A DNA stretch of 64,000 bases, taken from NCBI RefSeq assembly GCF_000801315.1, contig NZ_CP010054.1, positions 3,038,001 through 3,102,000 of the forward strand. Reading direction: 5' to 3'. The position numbers were made by a program, and so were the translations under genes. The notes below the pieces were generated by a model. The model made no database searches. It worked only from the letters and a program-made list of their open reading frames with translations, and was not told the DNA's origin. Shown piece by piece: positions 7,607 through 14,871 of this stretch. Numbering within the stretch: the stretch's first letter is position 1; each line of letters begins with the position of its first letter. The DNA is from Hymenobacter sp. DG25B. Its GTDB lineage: Bacteria > Bacteroidota > Bacteroidia > Cytophagales > Hymenobacteraceae.

Positions 7607-8581
7607 TTAGCGGCTCGTCACTTCCTCCATGCGGAGGCGATTCTGGATAGCATCGGTAGCGGCTTCCAGAATATCGAAGGCATTGGTGGCCATGGTGTTT
7701 TCGGAGTCCAGGGTAGGGTTGATTTCCACCATTTCAAAGCACACCACCCGGTCATTTTCCAGCAGGGCGCGGCACAGGCTAATGGCTTCTTCCACGTTCA
7801 GGCCATCTACTACGGGCGTGCCGGTGCCTTTACTGAAGCGTGAATCCAGGGAGTCTACATCAAAACTGATGTACACCATGTCGCAGAAGCGCAGCCGCTC
7901 ATAGATTTCGCGGGCTATACGACGGGTGCCTTTAGCTTTTACCTCGTCCAGCTTATAGTTTTTGATGCCCAAGCGCTCAATAATGGCGTTTTCCTCAGCC
8001 TCCGTATCGCGCACCACCACGTACACCAGGTGGTCGGCAGTGATTTTGGGGCCGGGCTCGCCCAGATCTTTGAGGCGCTTCCAGAAGAACTCGGTTTCCG
8101 GCTCAATGACATTGCGCTGGCACTCCAGGTTGTCGTCGCCCAGGCTAATGGCCAGCGGCATGCCATGCATGTTGCCGGAAGGCGTGGTGTAGGGGGAGTG
8201 AATATCGGCGTGGGCATCAACCCAGACTACGCCCAGCGTTTTGTGCGGATAAGCCGCTTTAATGCCCGCAATAGTGGCGGCGGCGCTGCTATGGTCGCCG
8301 GCCAGCACCAGCGGGAATTCCCCGAAGCGCAGGGTTTGCTCCACCGTGTTGGCAATGCCTTTTTGCACGGTATAAATAGAATCGATGTGCTTAGCCTTCG
8401 GAAAGTGGTTTTTGTCGAAGAGCACGTGGTTCAGATCCGGGATGGCCACGGAGTTGAACCGGCGAAAGTAATCGGACCCCTTGTTGAGGCAGGCCACTTT
8501 GAGGGCATCTACCCCCAGGCTGGCGCCACGGGTACCGGCTCCCAGTTCGGAGCGTACTTCCAGAAGCTTTATGCGTCGCAT
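7607..8581 (-). CDS. Arginase/agmatinase (ureohydrolase) family enzyme
   Basis: The 324-aa product hydrolyses a guanidino group to urea with a dinuclear Mn centre. All metal motifs are present: GDHS (His97), DAHADIH (Asp122, His124, Asp126) and SFDVDSLD (Asp241, Asp243). It is divergent from arginine decarboxylase, 360 bp away. Two pathways fit. It may be arginase (arginine to ornithine plus urea), or it may complete putrescine synthesis by cleaving the agmatine made by the neighbour. Sequence alone does not settle the substrate, although the context favours a role in arginine/polyamine metabolism. The stop lies 38 bp past the palindromic repeat. Confidence 0.9.
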   Translation of the reverse strand: MRRIKLLEVRSELGAGTRGASLGVDALKVACLNKGSDYFRRFNSVAIPDLNHVLFDKNHFPKAKHIDSIYTVQKGIANTVEQTLRFGEFPLVLAGDHSSAAATIAGIKAAYPHKTLGVVWVDAHADIHSPYTTPSGNMHGMPLAISLGDDNLECQRNVIEPETEFFWKRLKDLGEPGPKITADHLVYVVVRDTEAEENAIIERLGIKNYKLDEVKAKGTRRIAREIYERLRFCDMVYISFDVDSLDSRFSKGTGTPVVDGLNVEEAISLCRALLENDRVVCFEMVEINPTLDSENTMATNAFDILEAATDAIQNRLRMEEVTSR

Positions 8582-8941
8582 ATTACATGGGCAGGAAAAG
8601 GGTTTAGAGTGGTTTTAATGCTTGCCGATTGAGCGGGTGGGAATTCCTCTCAGGCTTGACGCGCGCGGGCCTTCCGGCGCAACCAACGAACAAAGCACAA
8701 CCAAAACCCCGCGGGCGGGGTATCTTTGCCCACGCAAGTTCGGCAAAAGCTGTCATGTTAAGAAATAGTCAAGCTGAACATTAATGCTTCCTATTTTTTA
8801 TCTGTCAGCCGAAGCAGGCGAAAGACTTTTAATGGCTGGTTTTACCACCAGGTATTAACCGCTCCGGCGCGCTAAAGTCCTCCGCTCGCAGGCTGACAGA
8901 CACCACTTACTCAACGCCTCTTTCCTTCCCTCCTTCCCTGA
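8582..8941. other. Divergent intergenic region, arginase-family gene / speA
   Basis: 360 bp without a gene. The only clear signal is TATCTTTG (8721-8728, plus strand), a -7-type element directed at speA and leaving a long leader of about 210 nt. A weak inverted repeat (TTAAT...ATTAA around 8829-8857) overlaps that leader. No riboswitch class was recognised. Confidence 0.45.
8721..8728 (+). promoter_or_regulatory. -7 promoter element for speA
   Basis: TATCTTTG matches TAnnTTTG exactly. No TTG is seen at the expected -33 position, so this is a moderate call. Confidence 0.45.
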
Positions 8942-10342
8942 ATGGATACTTATCACGACCTCATCAGCCAGACCTTTGACTGGCCCACCCCCGAGTTTCA
9001 TGTGGAAAGCAACGAGCTGCGCTTCCACGACATTGACCTGATGGCCCTGATTGAGAAGCACGGCACCCCGCTGCGCCTCACGTATCTGCCCAAAATCAGC
9101 AGCCAGATTCAGCGCGCCAAGCAGTGGTTTGCCGACGGCATTGAGAAAACCGGCTACAAAGGCCGCTACTCCTATGCTTACTGCACCAAGGCCTCGCACT
9201 TCAGCTTTGTAGTAGAAGAAGCGCTGAAGAATGATGTACACATCGAAACCTCTTCCTGGTTCGATATCAGCATCATCCGGGCCATGCACAAGAAGGGTAA
9301 GGTCTCGAAGGATACCTATATTATCTGCAACGGCTTCAAAACGGAAGAATACAAGCGCGAAATCACGGGCCTCATTAATGATGGTTTTGTGAACTGCATG
9401 CCTATTCTGGACTCGCCCAACGAGGCCGACTACTACCACGACAACGTGCGCGAAAAGTGCAACGTGGGCATGCGCCTGGCCTCCGATGAGGAGCCGCGCT
9501 TCCAGTTCTACACCTCGCGCCTGGGCATCCGCTACGCCGATGCTATTCCGCTGTATGAGCAGAAAATCAAAGACGACCCGCGCTTTGAGCTCACCATGCT
9601 GCACTACTTCATCAATACCGGCATCAAGGATACCTCCTATTATTGGTCGGAGTTGAGCCGCTTTGTGCATAAGTACACGGAGCTGCGCAAGGTGTGCCCT
9701 ACGCTCACTACTATCGATATTGGCGGCGGCCTGCCCATCCAGACCTCGGTGCAGCCGGAGTACGACTATCCTTATATGATTGAGGAAGTGCTGCGCACGG
9801 TGCAGCGCATCTGCCAGGAAGAAGGTGTGCCGGAGCCGGATATCTTCACGGAGTTTGGCATTTTCACCGTGGGTGAGTCAGGGGCGGTTATCTATTCTAT
9901 TCTGGATGAGAAGCTGCAGAATGATAAGGAGCTGTGGTATATGATTGACGGCTCCTTCATCACCAACCTGCCCGATACCTGGGCCCTGAACCAGCGCTTT
10001 ATTATGCTGGCCGTGAATGGCTGGGAGAAGAAGTACAAGAAAATTCAGCTCGGCGGCCTCACCTGCGACTCGCAGGATTACTACAATGCCGAAAAGCACA
10101 TATACCAGGTATTCCTGCCCGAGCGTAAACCCGTGGATCAAAAGCCCCTGTACGTGGGCTTTTTCCATACGGGTGCCTACCAGGAAAGCCTTTCCGGCTA
10201 CGGCGGCGTGAAGCACTGCCTGATTCCGGCTCCTAAAATGGTAATTCTGGACCGCGCCGAGGACGGCACCCTCACCGATTACGTGTTTGCCGAGGAGCAA
10301 ACCGGCGAGTCGATGATGCGTATTCTGGGCTATACCTCGTAA
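8942..10342 (+). CDS. speA: Arginine decarboxylase, fold-III PLP type (short form)
   Basis: This enzyme decarboxylates arginine to agmatine, the first step of one route to putrescine and spermidine. It has the alanine-racemase-like barrel: the PLP lysine lies in YCTKASHFS (Lys83), the phosphate-binding glycines in DIGGGLP (about 260) and the C-terminal FHTGAYQESLSGYGG near the active site. At 466 aa it is shorter than the biosynthetic SpeA of Escherichia coli (about 658 aa), lacking much of the inserted helical and C-terminal parts. A short form like this seems usual in Bacteroidota, though that is from memory. The divergent neighbour is an arginase/agmatinase-family enzyme, supporting a polyamine pair. 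Diaminopimelate decarboxylase is a less likely alternative. Confidence 0.88.
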   Translation: MDTYHDLISQTFDWPTPEFHVESNELRFHDIDLMALIEKHGTPLRLTYLPKISSQIQRAKQWFADGIEKTGYKGRYSYAYCTKASHFSFVVEEALKNDVHIETSSWFDISIIRAMHKKGKVSKDTYIICNGFKTEEYKREITGLINDGFVNCMPILDSPNEADYYHDNVREKCNVGMRLASDEEPRFQFYTSRLGIRYADAIPLYEQKIKDDPRFELTMLHYFINTGIKDTSYYWSELSRFVHKYTELRKVCPTLTTIDIGGGLPIQTSVQPEYDYPYMIEEVLRTVQRICQEEGVPEPDIFTEFGIFTVGESGAVIYSILDEKLQNDKELWYMIDGSFITNLPDTWALNQRFIMLAVNGWEKKYKKIQLGGLTCDSQDYYNAEKHIYQVFLPERKPVDQKPLYVGFFHTGAYQESLSGYGGVKHCLIPAPKMVILDRAEDGTLTDYVFAEEQTGESMMRILGYTS

Positions 10343-10350
10343 GCAATTCT

Positions 10351-10376
10351 GCGGCGGCTGTTGGTACGGCCGCCGC
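10351..10376 (+). terminator. Hairpin after speA
   Basis: GCGGCGGC (10351-10358) pairs with GCCGCCGC (10369-10376) nine bases after the speA stop. There is no T run, so it may be an RNA 3' end structure rather than a strong intrinsic terminator. Its loop contains the -33 TTG of the next promoter. Confidence 0.4.
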
Positions 10377-10391
10377 TAAGCTGTACTTTTG
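10361..10391 (+). promoter_or_regulatory. Promoter for the first CPAYS lipoprotein
   Basis: TTG (10361-10363), a 20-bp spacer and TACTTTTG (10384-10391) match the Bacteroidota consensus, 43 bp before the ATG at 10434. Confidence 0.6.
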
Positions 10392-10433
10392 GTATCTTCG
10401 TTTTCTCCATTTTTCTACTTCTGCCTCTTCGTT

Positions 10434-10586
10434 ATGAAAAAATTACTACTGCTGGCCTCGGTAGCCACGTTGTCCCTGGCTAGCTGCAATAAAAGCAAGT
10501 GCCCTGCCTATAGCAGCACGAAAGCTGCCAACCGCGTTTCATCTCCCATTATGGCCAGCACTGCTACCCCCGTTAGCCACCAGTAA
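10434..10586 (+). CDS. Small lipoprotein (50 aa) with Cys-x4-CPAYS motif, copy 1
   Basis: Starts MKKLLLLASVATLSLASC: a textbook lipoprotein signal with the lipidated Cys at residue 18, followed by NKSKCPAYSS. The mature peptide is only about 33 residues, Ser/Ala/Thr rich and without further cysteines. I do not recognise a function. A second gene of identical length and layout follows at 10771, so these are tandem paralogues. An upstream frame extension to 10389 exists, but the lipoprotein signal fixes the start at 10434. It has its own promoter (10361-10391) and a strong terminator (10609-10645), so it is transcribed alone. Confidence 0.75.
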   Translation: MKKLLLLASVATLSLASCNKSKCPAYSSTKAANRVSSPIMASTATPVSHQ

Positions 10587-10608
10587 TTTTTCTATAACTG
10601 GAATTTTT

Positions 10609-10645
10609 AGCCGGTTTCCTGTGTATTCAGGAAACCGGCTTTTTT
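10609..10645 (+). terminator. Terminator after CPAYS lipoprotein 1
   Basis: Perfect 13-bp stem (AGCCGGTTTCCTG at 10609-10621, complement at 10628-10640), 6-nt loop, then a T run. Confidence 0.9.
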
Positions 10646-10770
10646 ATTGACTTTTTTAGATAATGAGCCAACTACATACTTGAAAGCAAAATCTTGCGTT
10701 ACTTTGAGTTAAGAGGCGCTTTCCACGCATATTAAGCCTTTATCCATTCATTCTTTTTTTGCACTTAAGC

Positions 10771-10923
10771 ATGAAAAAAGTTTTGCTATTGACAGTTGTA
10801 GGATTAGCGGGGTTGGCGTCATGCAAGACCAAATGCCCGGCTTATTCGGAAGTTAAGCCTGCCACGCAGGTAGCTTCGCCGGTGGCCGCCACCAGCCAGC
10901 TTCCTCCTTCAGAGCAGCAATAG
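10771..10923 (+). CDS. Small lipoprotein (50 aa) with CPAYS motif, copy 2
   Basis: ATG 10771 to TAG 10923 encodes a 50-residue protein beginning MKKVLLLTVVGLAGLASC, with lipobox Cys at 18, then KTKCPAYSE. Length, position of the lipidated Cys and the CPAYS motif match the gene at 10434, while the tails differ (here Pro/Ala/Gln rich). It is short enough to be missed by common gene callers. A hairpin (10947-10978) follows. Function unknown. The reactive second Cys next to a lipid anchor could bind metal or form a disulfide, but that is speculation. Confidence 0.7.
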   Translation: MKKVLLLTVVGLAGLASCKTKCPAYSEVKPATQVASPVAATSQLPPSEQQ

Positions 10924-10946
10924 CTGCATCTACCCCCATATAAGAG

Positions 10947-10978
10947 AAGCCGCCTCTCCGTAACCCGGAAGGCGGCTT
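10947..10978 (+). terminator. Terminator after CPAYS lipoprotein 2
   Basis: Stem AAGCCGCC/GGCGGCTT (10947-10954 and 10971-10978) with a 16-nt loop. Only a short T stretch follows, and on the other strand it would end gmhB. Confidence 0.6.
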
Positions 10979-11014
10979 TACCTTTGTAGCCGGGCCTGTT
11001 ATGAAAGCTGAATC

Positions 11015-11551
11015 CTATTGGGCCAGAATCAGGTCAGTAGCAGCTAATAAGTTGGGCGCGGCGCGGGTGTATTCTACCTGCTCGGTGTCGTTAATCAGAA
11101 TACCCGCCACTCCCACGCGGGCGCCGGCTTCTATATCACGCAGCCTGTCTCCTACCATCCAGCACTGGTCAGGGTCCAGCTGAAACCGGGCCATAGCCTT
11201 CTCCAGCATCAGAGAATCCGGCTTTCGCATCAACGATTCCGAAACTGATGGGTGCCCCGGGGCAAAGTAAAAAGCATCTATCAGGTGGCCGCAGGCGTCC
11301 TGCAGCTTCTGATGGCAGGCATGTACATCAGCGGCCGTGTACAGGCCCTTCGCAATACCAGCCTGGTTGGTAACTACTACTAAATAGTAGCCCGCCGCTT
11401 TCAGCCGCGCCAGGGCCTCAGGTACCCCTGCCAGCACCACAAATTCTTCCGGGCGCCATACGTAGTGGCCTATTTCGGCATTCAGGACTCCGTCGCGGTC
11501 CAGGAACACGGCTTTGTTAAGGGTAATAGGCGAAGTTTTCATCTCATTCAT
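11015..11551 (-). CDS. gmhB: D-glycero-D-manno-heptose 1,7-bisphosphate 7-phosphatase (GmhB-like HAD phosphatase)
   Basis: A 178-aa HAD-IIIA phosphatase, probably removing the C7 phosphate during synthesis of the ADP-heptose used in LPS. HAD motif I is FLDRDGVLN (Asp18, Asp20), motif II is VVTNQAG, and the late motif is MVGDRLRDIEAG. The characteristic RKP segment is present, but the cysteine/histidine zinc loop of E. coli GmhB (CPHH...CxCRKP) reads APGH...SLMRKP here, so all four usual zinc ligands are missing. A HisB-like phosphatase is the alternative. The hldD gene in this window supports the heptose role. The start is ATG 11551 or ATG 11542, and a longer frame would overlap the divergent oxidase gene. 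Confidence 0.8.
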   Translation of the reverse strand: MNEMKTSPITLNKAVFLDRDGVLNAEIGHYVWRPEEFVVLAGVPEALARLKAAGYYLVVVTNQAGIAKGLYTAADVHACHQKLQDACGHLIDAFYFAPGHPSVSESLMRKPDSLMLEKAMARFQLDPDQCWMVGDRLRDIEAGARVGVAGILINDTEQVEYTRAAPNLLAATDLILAQ

Positions 11552-11624
11552 TGGGTCAAAACTACTGATTCCTGCGGGGTATGGGCGTAATTTGCGGCCT
11601 CCTTCCGAGTCTGTTTTTCTGAAT

Positions 11625-12962
11625 ATGCGCATCGCAATCCTGGGTGGCGGTATCACCGGCCTCACCACTGCCTACTACCTGCACCGGGCAGGCATTTCGT
11701 TTGATTTGTTTGAGGCCAATGACGACCCGGGCGGTACTATGCGCACCCGCCGCGAAGGCCCTTATCTGGTAGAGCTGGGGCCTAACTCCCTGCTGCTCTC
11801 CCCCGAGCTGGAGCAGCTACTACAGGACCTTAACCTCACCTCCCAAATACAGGAACCGGCCGCCACCAGCGCCAACCGCTACGTGCTGCGCGGCGGGCGC
11901 TACCGTAAGCTGCCCGGCTCACCCCAGGGGTTGCTGCTGTCTGGTTTTTTCAGCCTGAAAGCCAAACTGGCAATTTTGCAGGAGCTGTTCCGGCCGGCGG
12001 GCCCCATAAACCTCCGGGAGACGATTGCCGTCTTTTTTCGCCGCCGCTTCAATCAGGAAATCGTTGATTACGCCGTTAATCCATTTGTATCAGGCATTTA
12101 TGCCGGCGACCCGGACCAGCTTCTCCTCCAGGCTACCTTTCCCAGGCTGGCCGAGCTGGAGCAGCAGTATGGCTCCGTGCTGCGCGGCCTGGCCAAAACC
12201 GGCACCGGCCAGCGCCGCCGTACCATTTCGCTCCGCAATGGCCTGAATACTCTCACCAATGCTCTGGCGGCCCAGCTGGCCGGCCATCTGTTCCTGCACC
12301 AGCCCGTGCGGGAAATCACCCGCGACGCCGACGGCCGCTTCCACGTGGACACGCCCAGCGGCGCCTTCTCCGACCGCGCCTACGACCGGGTGATAATAGC
12401 CCTGCCCACGGCCGTTACGGCGGATATTCTGGCAAATCTGTTTCCCACGGAGGCGGCGGCCATTCGCCCGGTTTATTACCCCACCATGTGTGCCGTGCAT
12501 ACTGCTTACCGCCGGGCCGATGTGCAGCATCCGCTGCAAGGGTTTGGGGCCCTGCATCCCAAAATAGAGGGCGCCTACGCAGCCGGCAGCATCTGGAGCA
12601 GTTCCCTCTTCCCGGACCGCTGCCCCGCCGACGAGGTGTTGTTTACCACGTTTGTGGGCGGAGCTCTTTCCCAGGAAGCGGCCCACGAGCCGGAAACCGA
12701 GATGCTGCTGAAAGTACACCAGGAAATGCGCCGGCTATACGGCATCCGGGCCGAGCGGCCCCAGTGGCAGCGGCGCTTTGTGTGGGAACGGGCTATTCCG
12801 CAGTTTGATGAGCGCATCCTGCCAGCCCGCGAAGCTGCGGCCCGGCTGGCAACATTTGGGGTAGAGGTGGTGTCTAATTGGCAGGCGGGGGTATCCGTGC
12901 CCGACTGCATCCGCTACGCCCGCCAAACCGCCGAAAAGATTTCGGCGGGCAAAACCCGCTGA
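11625..12962 (+). CDS. hemG: Protoporphyrinogen/coproporphyrinogen oxidase, HemY type
   Basis: A 445-aa FAD-dependent amine-oxidase-fold enzyme that oxidises protoporphyrinogen IX (or coproporphyrinogen III) in haem synthesis. The N terminus has the Rossmann motif GGGITGLTTAYYL (Gly7-x-Gly9-x2-Gly12), then the FAD-ribose Glu in LFEAND and the family signature GGTMRTRREGPYLVELGPNS. The C terminus has the second FAD motif VVSNWQAGVSVPDCI. The preferred ATG 11625 sits immediately before the Rossmann strand, and the frame extends upstream to 11514 without domain support. gmhB is divergent 73 bp away. The symbol hemY is used equally for this type. Which porphyrinogen it uses cannot be told from the sequence. 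Confidence 0.92.
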   Translation: MRIAILGGGITGLTTAYYLHRAGISFDLFEANDDPGGTMRTRREGPYLVELGPNSLLLSPELEQLLQDLNLTSQIQEPAATSANRYVLRGGRYRKLPGSPQGLLLSGFFSLKAKLAILQELFRPAGPINLRETIAVFFRRRFNQEIVDYAVNPFVSGIYAGDPDQLLLQATFPRLAELEQQYGSVLRGLAKTGTGQRRRTISLRNGLNTLTNALAAQLAGHLFLHQPVREITRDADGRFHVDTPSGAFSDRAYDRVIIALPTAVTADILANLFPTEAAAIRPVYYPTMCAVHTAYRRADVQHPLQGFGALHPKIEGAYAAGSIWSSSLFPDRCPADEVLFTTFVGGALSQEAAHEPETEMLLKVHQEMRRLYGIRAERPQWQRRFVWERAIPQFDERILPAREAAARLATFGVEVVSNWQAGVSVPDCIRYARQTAEKISAGKTR

Positions 12963-12967
12963 ACTGC

Positions 12968-12975
12968 TATATTTG
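12968..12975 (+). promoter_or_regulatory. -7-like element six bases before the GT2 start
   Basis: TATATTTG matches TAnnTTTG and lies 6 bp before ATG 12982, suggesting a very short leader or leaderless transcript. No TTG lies at the -33 spacing. Confidence 0.35.
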
Positions 12976-12981
12976 ACCAAT

Positions 12982-13773
12982 ATGAACGACTCGCTCGTTA
13001 TCATACCGACCTACAACGAGCGGGAAAACGCTGAGCTCATTATTCGCAAAGTGTTTTCGTTGCCCAAGCCATTCGATGTCCTCATCATCGATGATGGCTC
13101 GCCCGATGGCACCGCTCAGATTGTGCGCGACCTGCAGACCGAGTTTCCCGGACGTTTGTTTCTGGAGGAGCGCGCCGGCAAGCAGGGCCTGGGCACGGCG
13201 TATCTGCACGGTTTTAAATGGGGGCTTAGCCGCGGCTATGCCTACCTGTTTGAGATGGACGCCGACTTCTCGCATAACCCCGAAGACCTGATCCGCCTGT
13301 ATGAGGCCTGCGCCCAGGAGGGCCAGGATATGGCCATTGGCTCCCGCTACATTCACGGCGTGAACGTGGTAAACTGGCCCATGAACCGGGTGCTTATGTC
13401 CTGGTTTGCCTCGGCCTACGTGCGCTTTATTACGGGCATGCCTATTATGGATGCCACGGCCGGCTTCAAGTGCTACACGGCGCAGGTGCTGCGGGTTATT
13501 CCGCTGGATCGGATCCGGTTTATCGGCTATGCCTTCCAGATTGAAATGAAGTGGCTGGCCTACAAATATGGCTTCCGCATTCAGGAAGTGCCCATTATCT
13601 TCACCGACCGTACCCGGGGCGCGTCTAAAATGAGCAAGGGTATCTTTAAGGAAGCTTTGCTGGGGGTAATTCAAATGAAGGTGAGCAGCTGGTTCCGCCG
13701 CTTCGACCGTTACCCCGCGCCCGCCCTCCCCGTTTCGGCTACGGCCGCAACCTCCGCGCCCGAAACACGGTAG
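12982..13773 (+). CDS. Polyprenol monophosphomannose synthase-like glycosyltransferase (GT2, Dpm1 type)
   Basis: A 263-aa cytoplasmic or membrane-associated GT2 enzyme, expected to transfer a hexose (mannose in characterised relatives) from a nucleotide sugar to a polyprenyl phosphate. Conserved motifs are IPTYNERENAELII, DDGSPDGT (residues 38-44), the metal-binding EMDADFSHNP (91-100) and GSRYIHG. The segment RTRGASKMSKG is typical of Dpm1-like proteins. There are no C-terminal transmembrane helices, unlike the GT2 at 20886. ATG 12982 is preferred over TTG 12973, which overlaps the -7-like element. The product probably feeds lipoprotein or surface glycan glycosylation. Confidence 0.9.
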   Translation: MNDSLVIIPTYNERENAELIIRKVFSLPKPFDVLIIDDGSPDGTAQIVRDLQTEFPGRLFLEERAGKQGLGTAYLHGFKWGLSRGYAYLFEMDADFSHNPEDLIRLYEACAQEGQDMAIGSRYIHGVNVVNWPMNRVLMSWFASAYVRFITGMPIMDATAGFKCYTAQVLRVIPLDRIRFIGYAFQIEMKWLAYKYGFRIQEVPIIFTDRTRGASKMSKGIFKEALLGVIQMKVSSWFRRFDRYPAPALPVSATAATSAPETR

Positions 13774-13829
13774 GGGCTTTACCCCCTTACCCGAGGGGTT
13801 CTCTCTTGTGTGGTTCCTGATGCCGTTGC

Positions 13830-14798
13830 ATGGAAAATACTCCCCTGTTTTGGGTTGCCTTTGTTGCCTTTGTGCTGGCAATGCTCTTGCTCGATCTGCT
13901 CGTGTTCAACCGCAAGGCCCACGTAGTAAAAATGCGCGAGGCCCTGGGCTGGAGTGCCTTCTGGATCCTGCTGTCCCTGTCGTTCAACTACCTGGTGCTG
14001 CGCACCATGGGCAAGCAGCCGGCCCTGGAGTTTCTCACCGGCTACCTCATTGAAAAGTCGCTGAGCGTCGACAACCTTTTCGTTTTTTTACTCATTTTCA
14101 GCTACTTCCGGGTACCGCAGGAATACCAGCACAAAATCCTGTTCTGGGGTATTATTGGGGCGCTGGTGCTGCGGGCCGTCTTTATTCTGGCCGGGGCGGC
14201 CCTGCTGGCCAAGTTCCACTTTCTGCTGTATGTGCTGGGGGCTTTTCTGGTCTACACCGGCGTTAAAATGGCCACCTCGGCCGGGGAGCCGGAAATTGAC
14301 CCCGATGCTAACCCGGTAGTGAAATTTCTCAGCCGCCACCTGCCCATTACCAGCAAGCTGGAGGGCGGCAAGTTTTTCGTGCGCAAGGAAAAGCTGCTGT
14401 TCGCCACGCCTCTGTTTGTGGTGCTGGTGATGGTAGAAACTACCGACGTAGTTTTTGCGGCCGATTCCATTCCGGCTATCCTGGCCGTCTCGCGCGACAC
14501 GTTCATTGTGTTTACCTCTAACGTGTTTGCCCTGCTGGGCCTGCGGGCACTTTATTTTGCGCTGGAAGGCCTCATGCGTCTGTTCCACTACCTGCACTAT
14601 GGCCTGTCACTAATCCTCATTTTTATCGGGGTGAAGCTGTTGATATCGGAGCTCTACGAGTTGCCCATGGCCATTTCTCTCGGGGTGGTGGGCTTTATTT
14701 TATTGATGTCGGTGGTGCTGTCGCTATTGCTGCCCAAGGCCAAGGAAGAATTGCAGCTACCTACGGCCGATGACTCGGCGGATGATTCCAGCCTGTAA
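13830..14798 (+). CDS. TerC/Alx family membrane protein
   Basis: A 322-aa inner-membrane protein with about nine hydrophobic helices. The two family signatures are visible: EKSLSVDNLFVF (around residue 75) and VETTDVVFAADSIPA (around residue 205), whose acidic residues are thought to bind metal. Characterised TerC/Alx proteins export manganese or contribute to tellurite and alkaline resistance. The C terminus is a short acidic Asp/Ser tail. A bidirectional terminator (14809-14860) separates it from the convergent transglycosylase gene. I looked for a yybP-ykoY manganese riboswitch upstream, but the 56-bp gap is too short and shows none. Confidence 0.92.
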   Translation: MENTPLFWVAFVAFVLAMLLLDLLVFNRKAHVVKMREALGWSAFWILLSLSFNYLVLRTMGKQPALEFLTGYLIEKSLSVDNLFVFLLIFSYFRVPQEYQHKILFWGIIGALVLRAVFILAGAALLAKFHFLLYVLGAFLVYTGVKMATSAGEPEIDPDANPVVKFLSRHLPITSKLEGGKFFVRKEKLLFATPLFVVLVMVETTDVVFAADSIPAILAVSRDTFIVFTSNVFALLGLRALYFALEGLMRLFHYLHYGLSLILIFIGVKLLISELYELPMAISLGVVGFILLMSVVLSLLLPKAKEELQLPTADDSADDSSL

Positions 14799-14808
14799 CC
14801 CAAACCAT

Positions 14809-14860
14809 ACTTCATAAAAAAGCCCCACTGGCCATGGCCGGTGGGGCTTTTTTATGAAGT
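14809..14860. terminator. Bidirectional terminator between terC and the GT51 gene
   Basis: A near-perfect palindrome of about 52 bp centred on CTGGCCATGGCCGG with arms AAAAAAGCCCCA/TGGGGCTTTTTT, extended outward by ACTTCAT/ATGAAGT. It lies between two convergent genes. Confidence 0.9.
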
Positions 14861-14871
14861 ATGTACGCTGG

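Noticed and set aside
13774..13829. Possible manganese riboswitch before terC
   Set aside because: The 56-bp gap is too short for the yybP-ykoY fold and shows none of its conserved bases.
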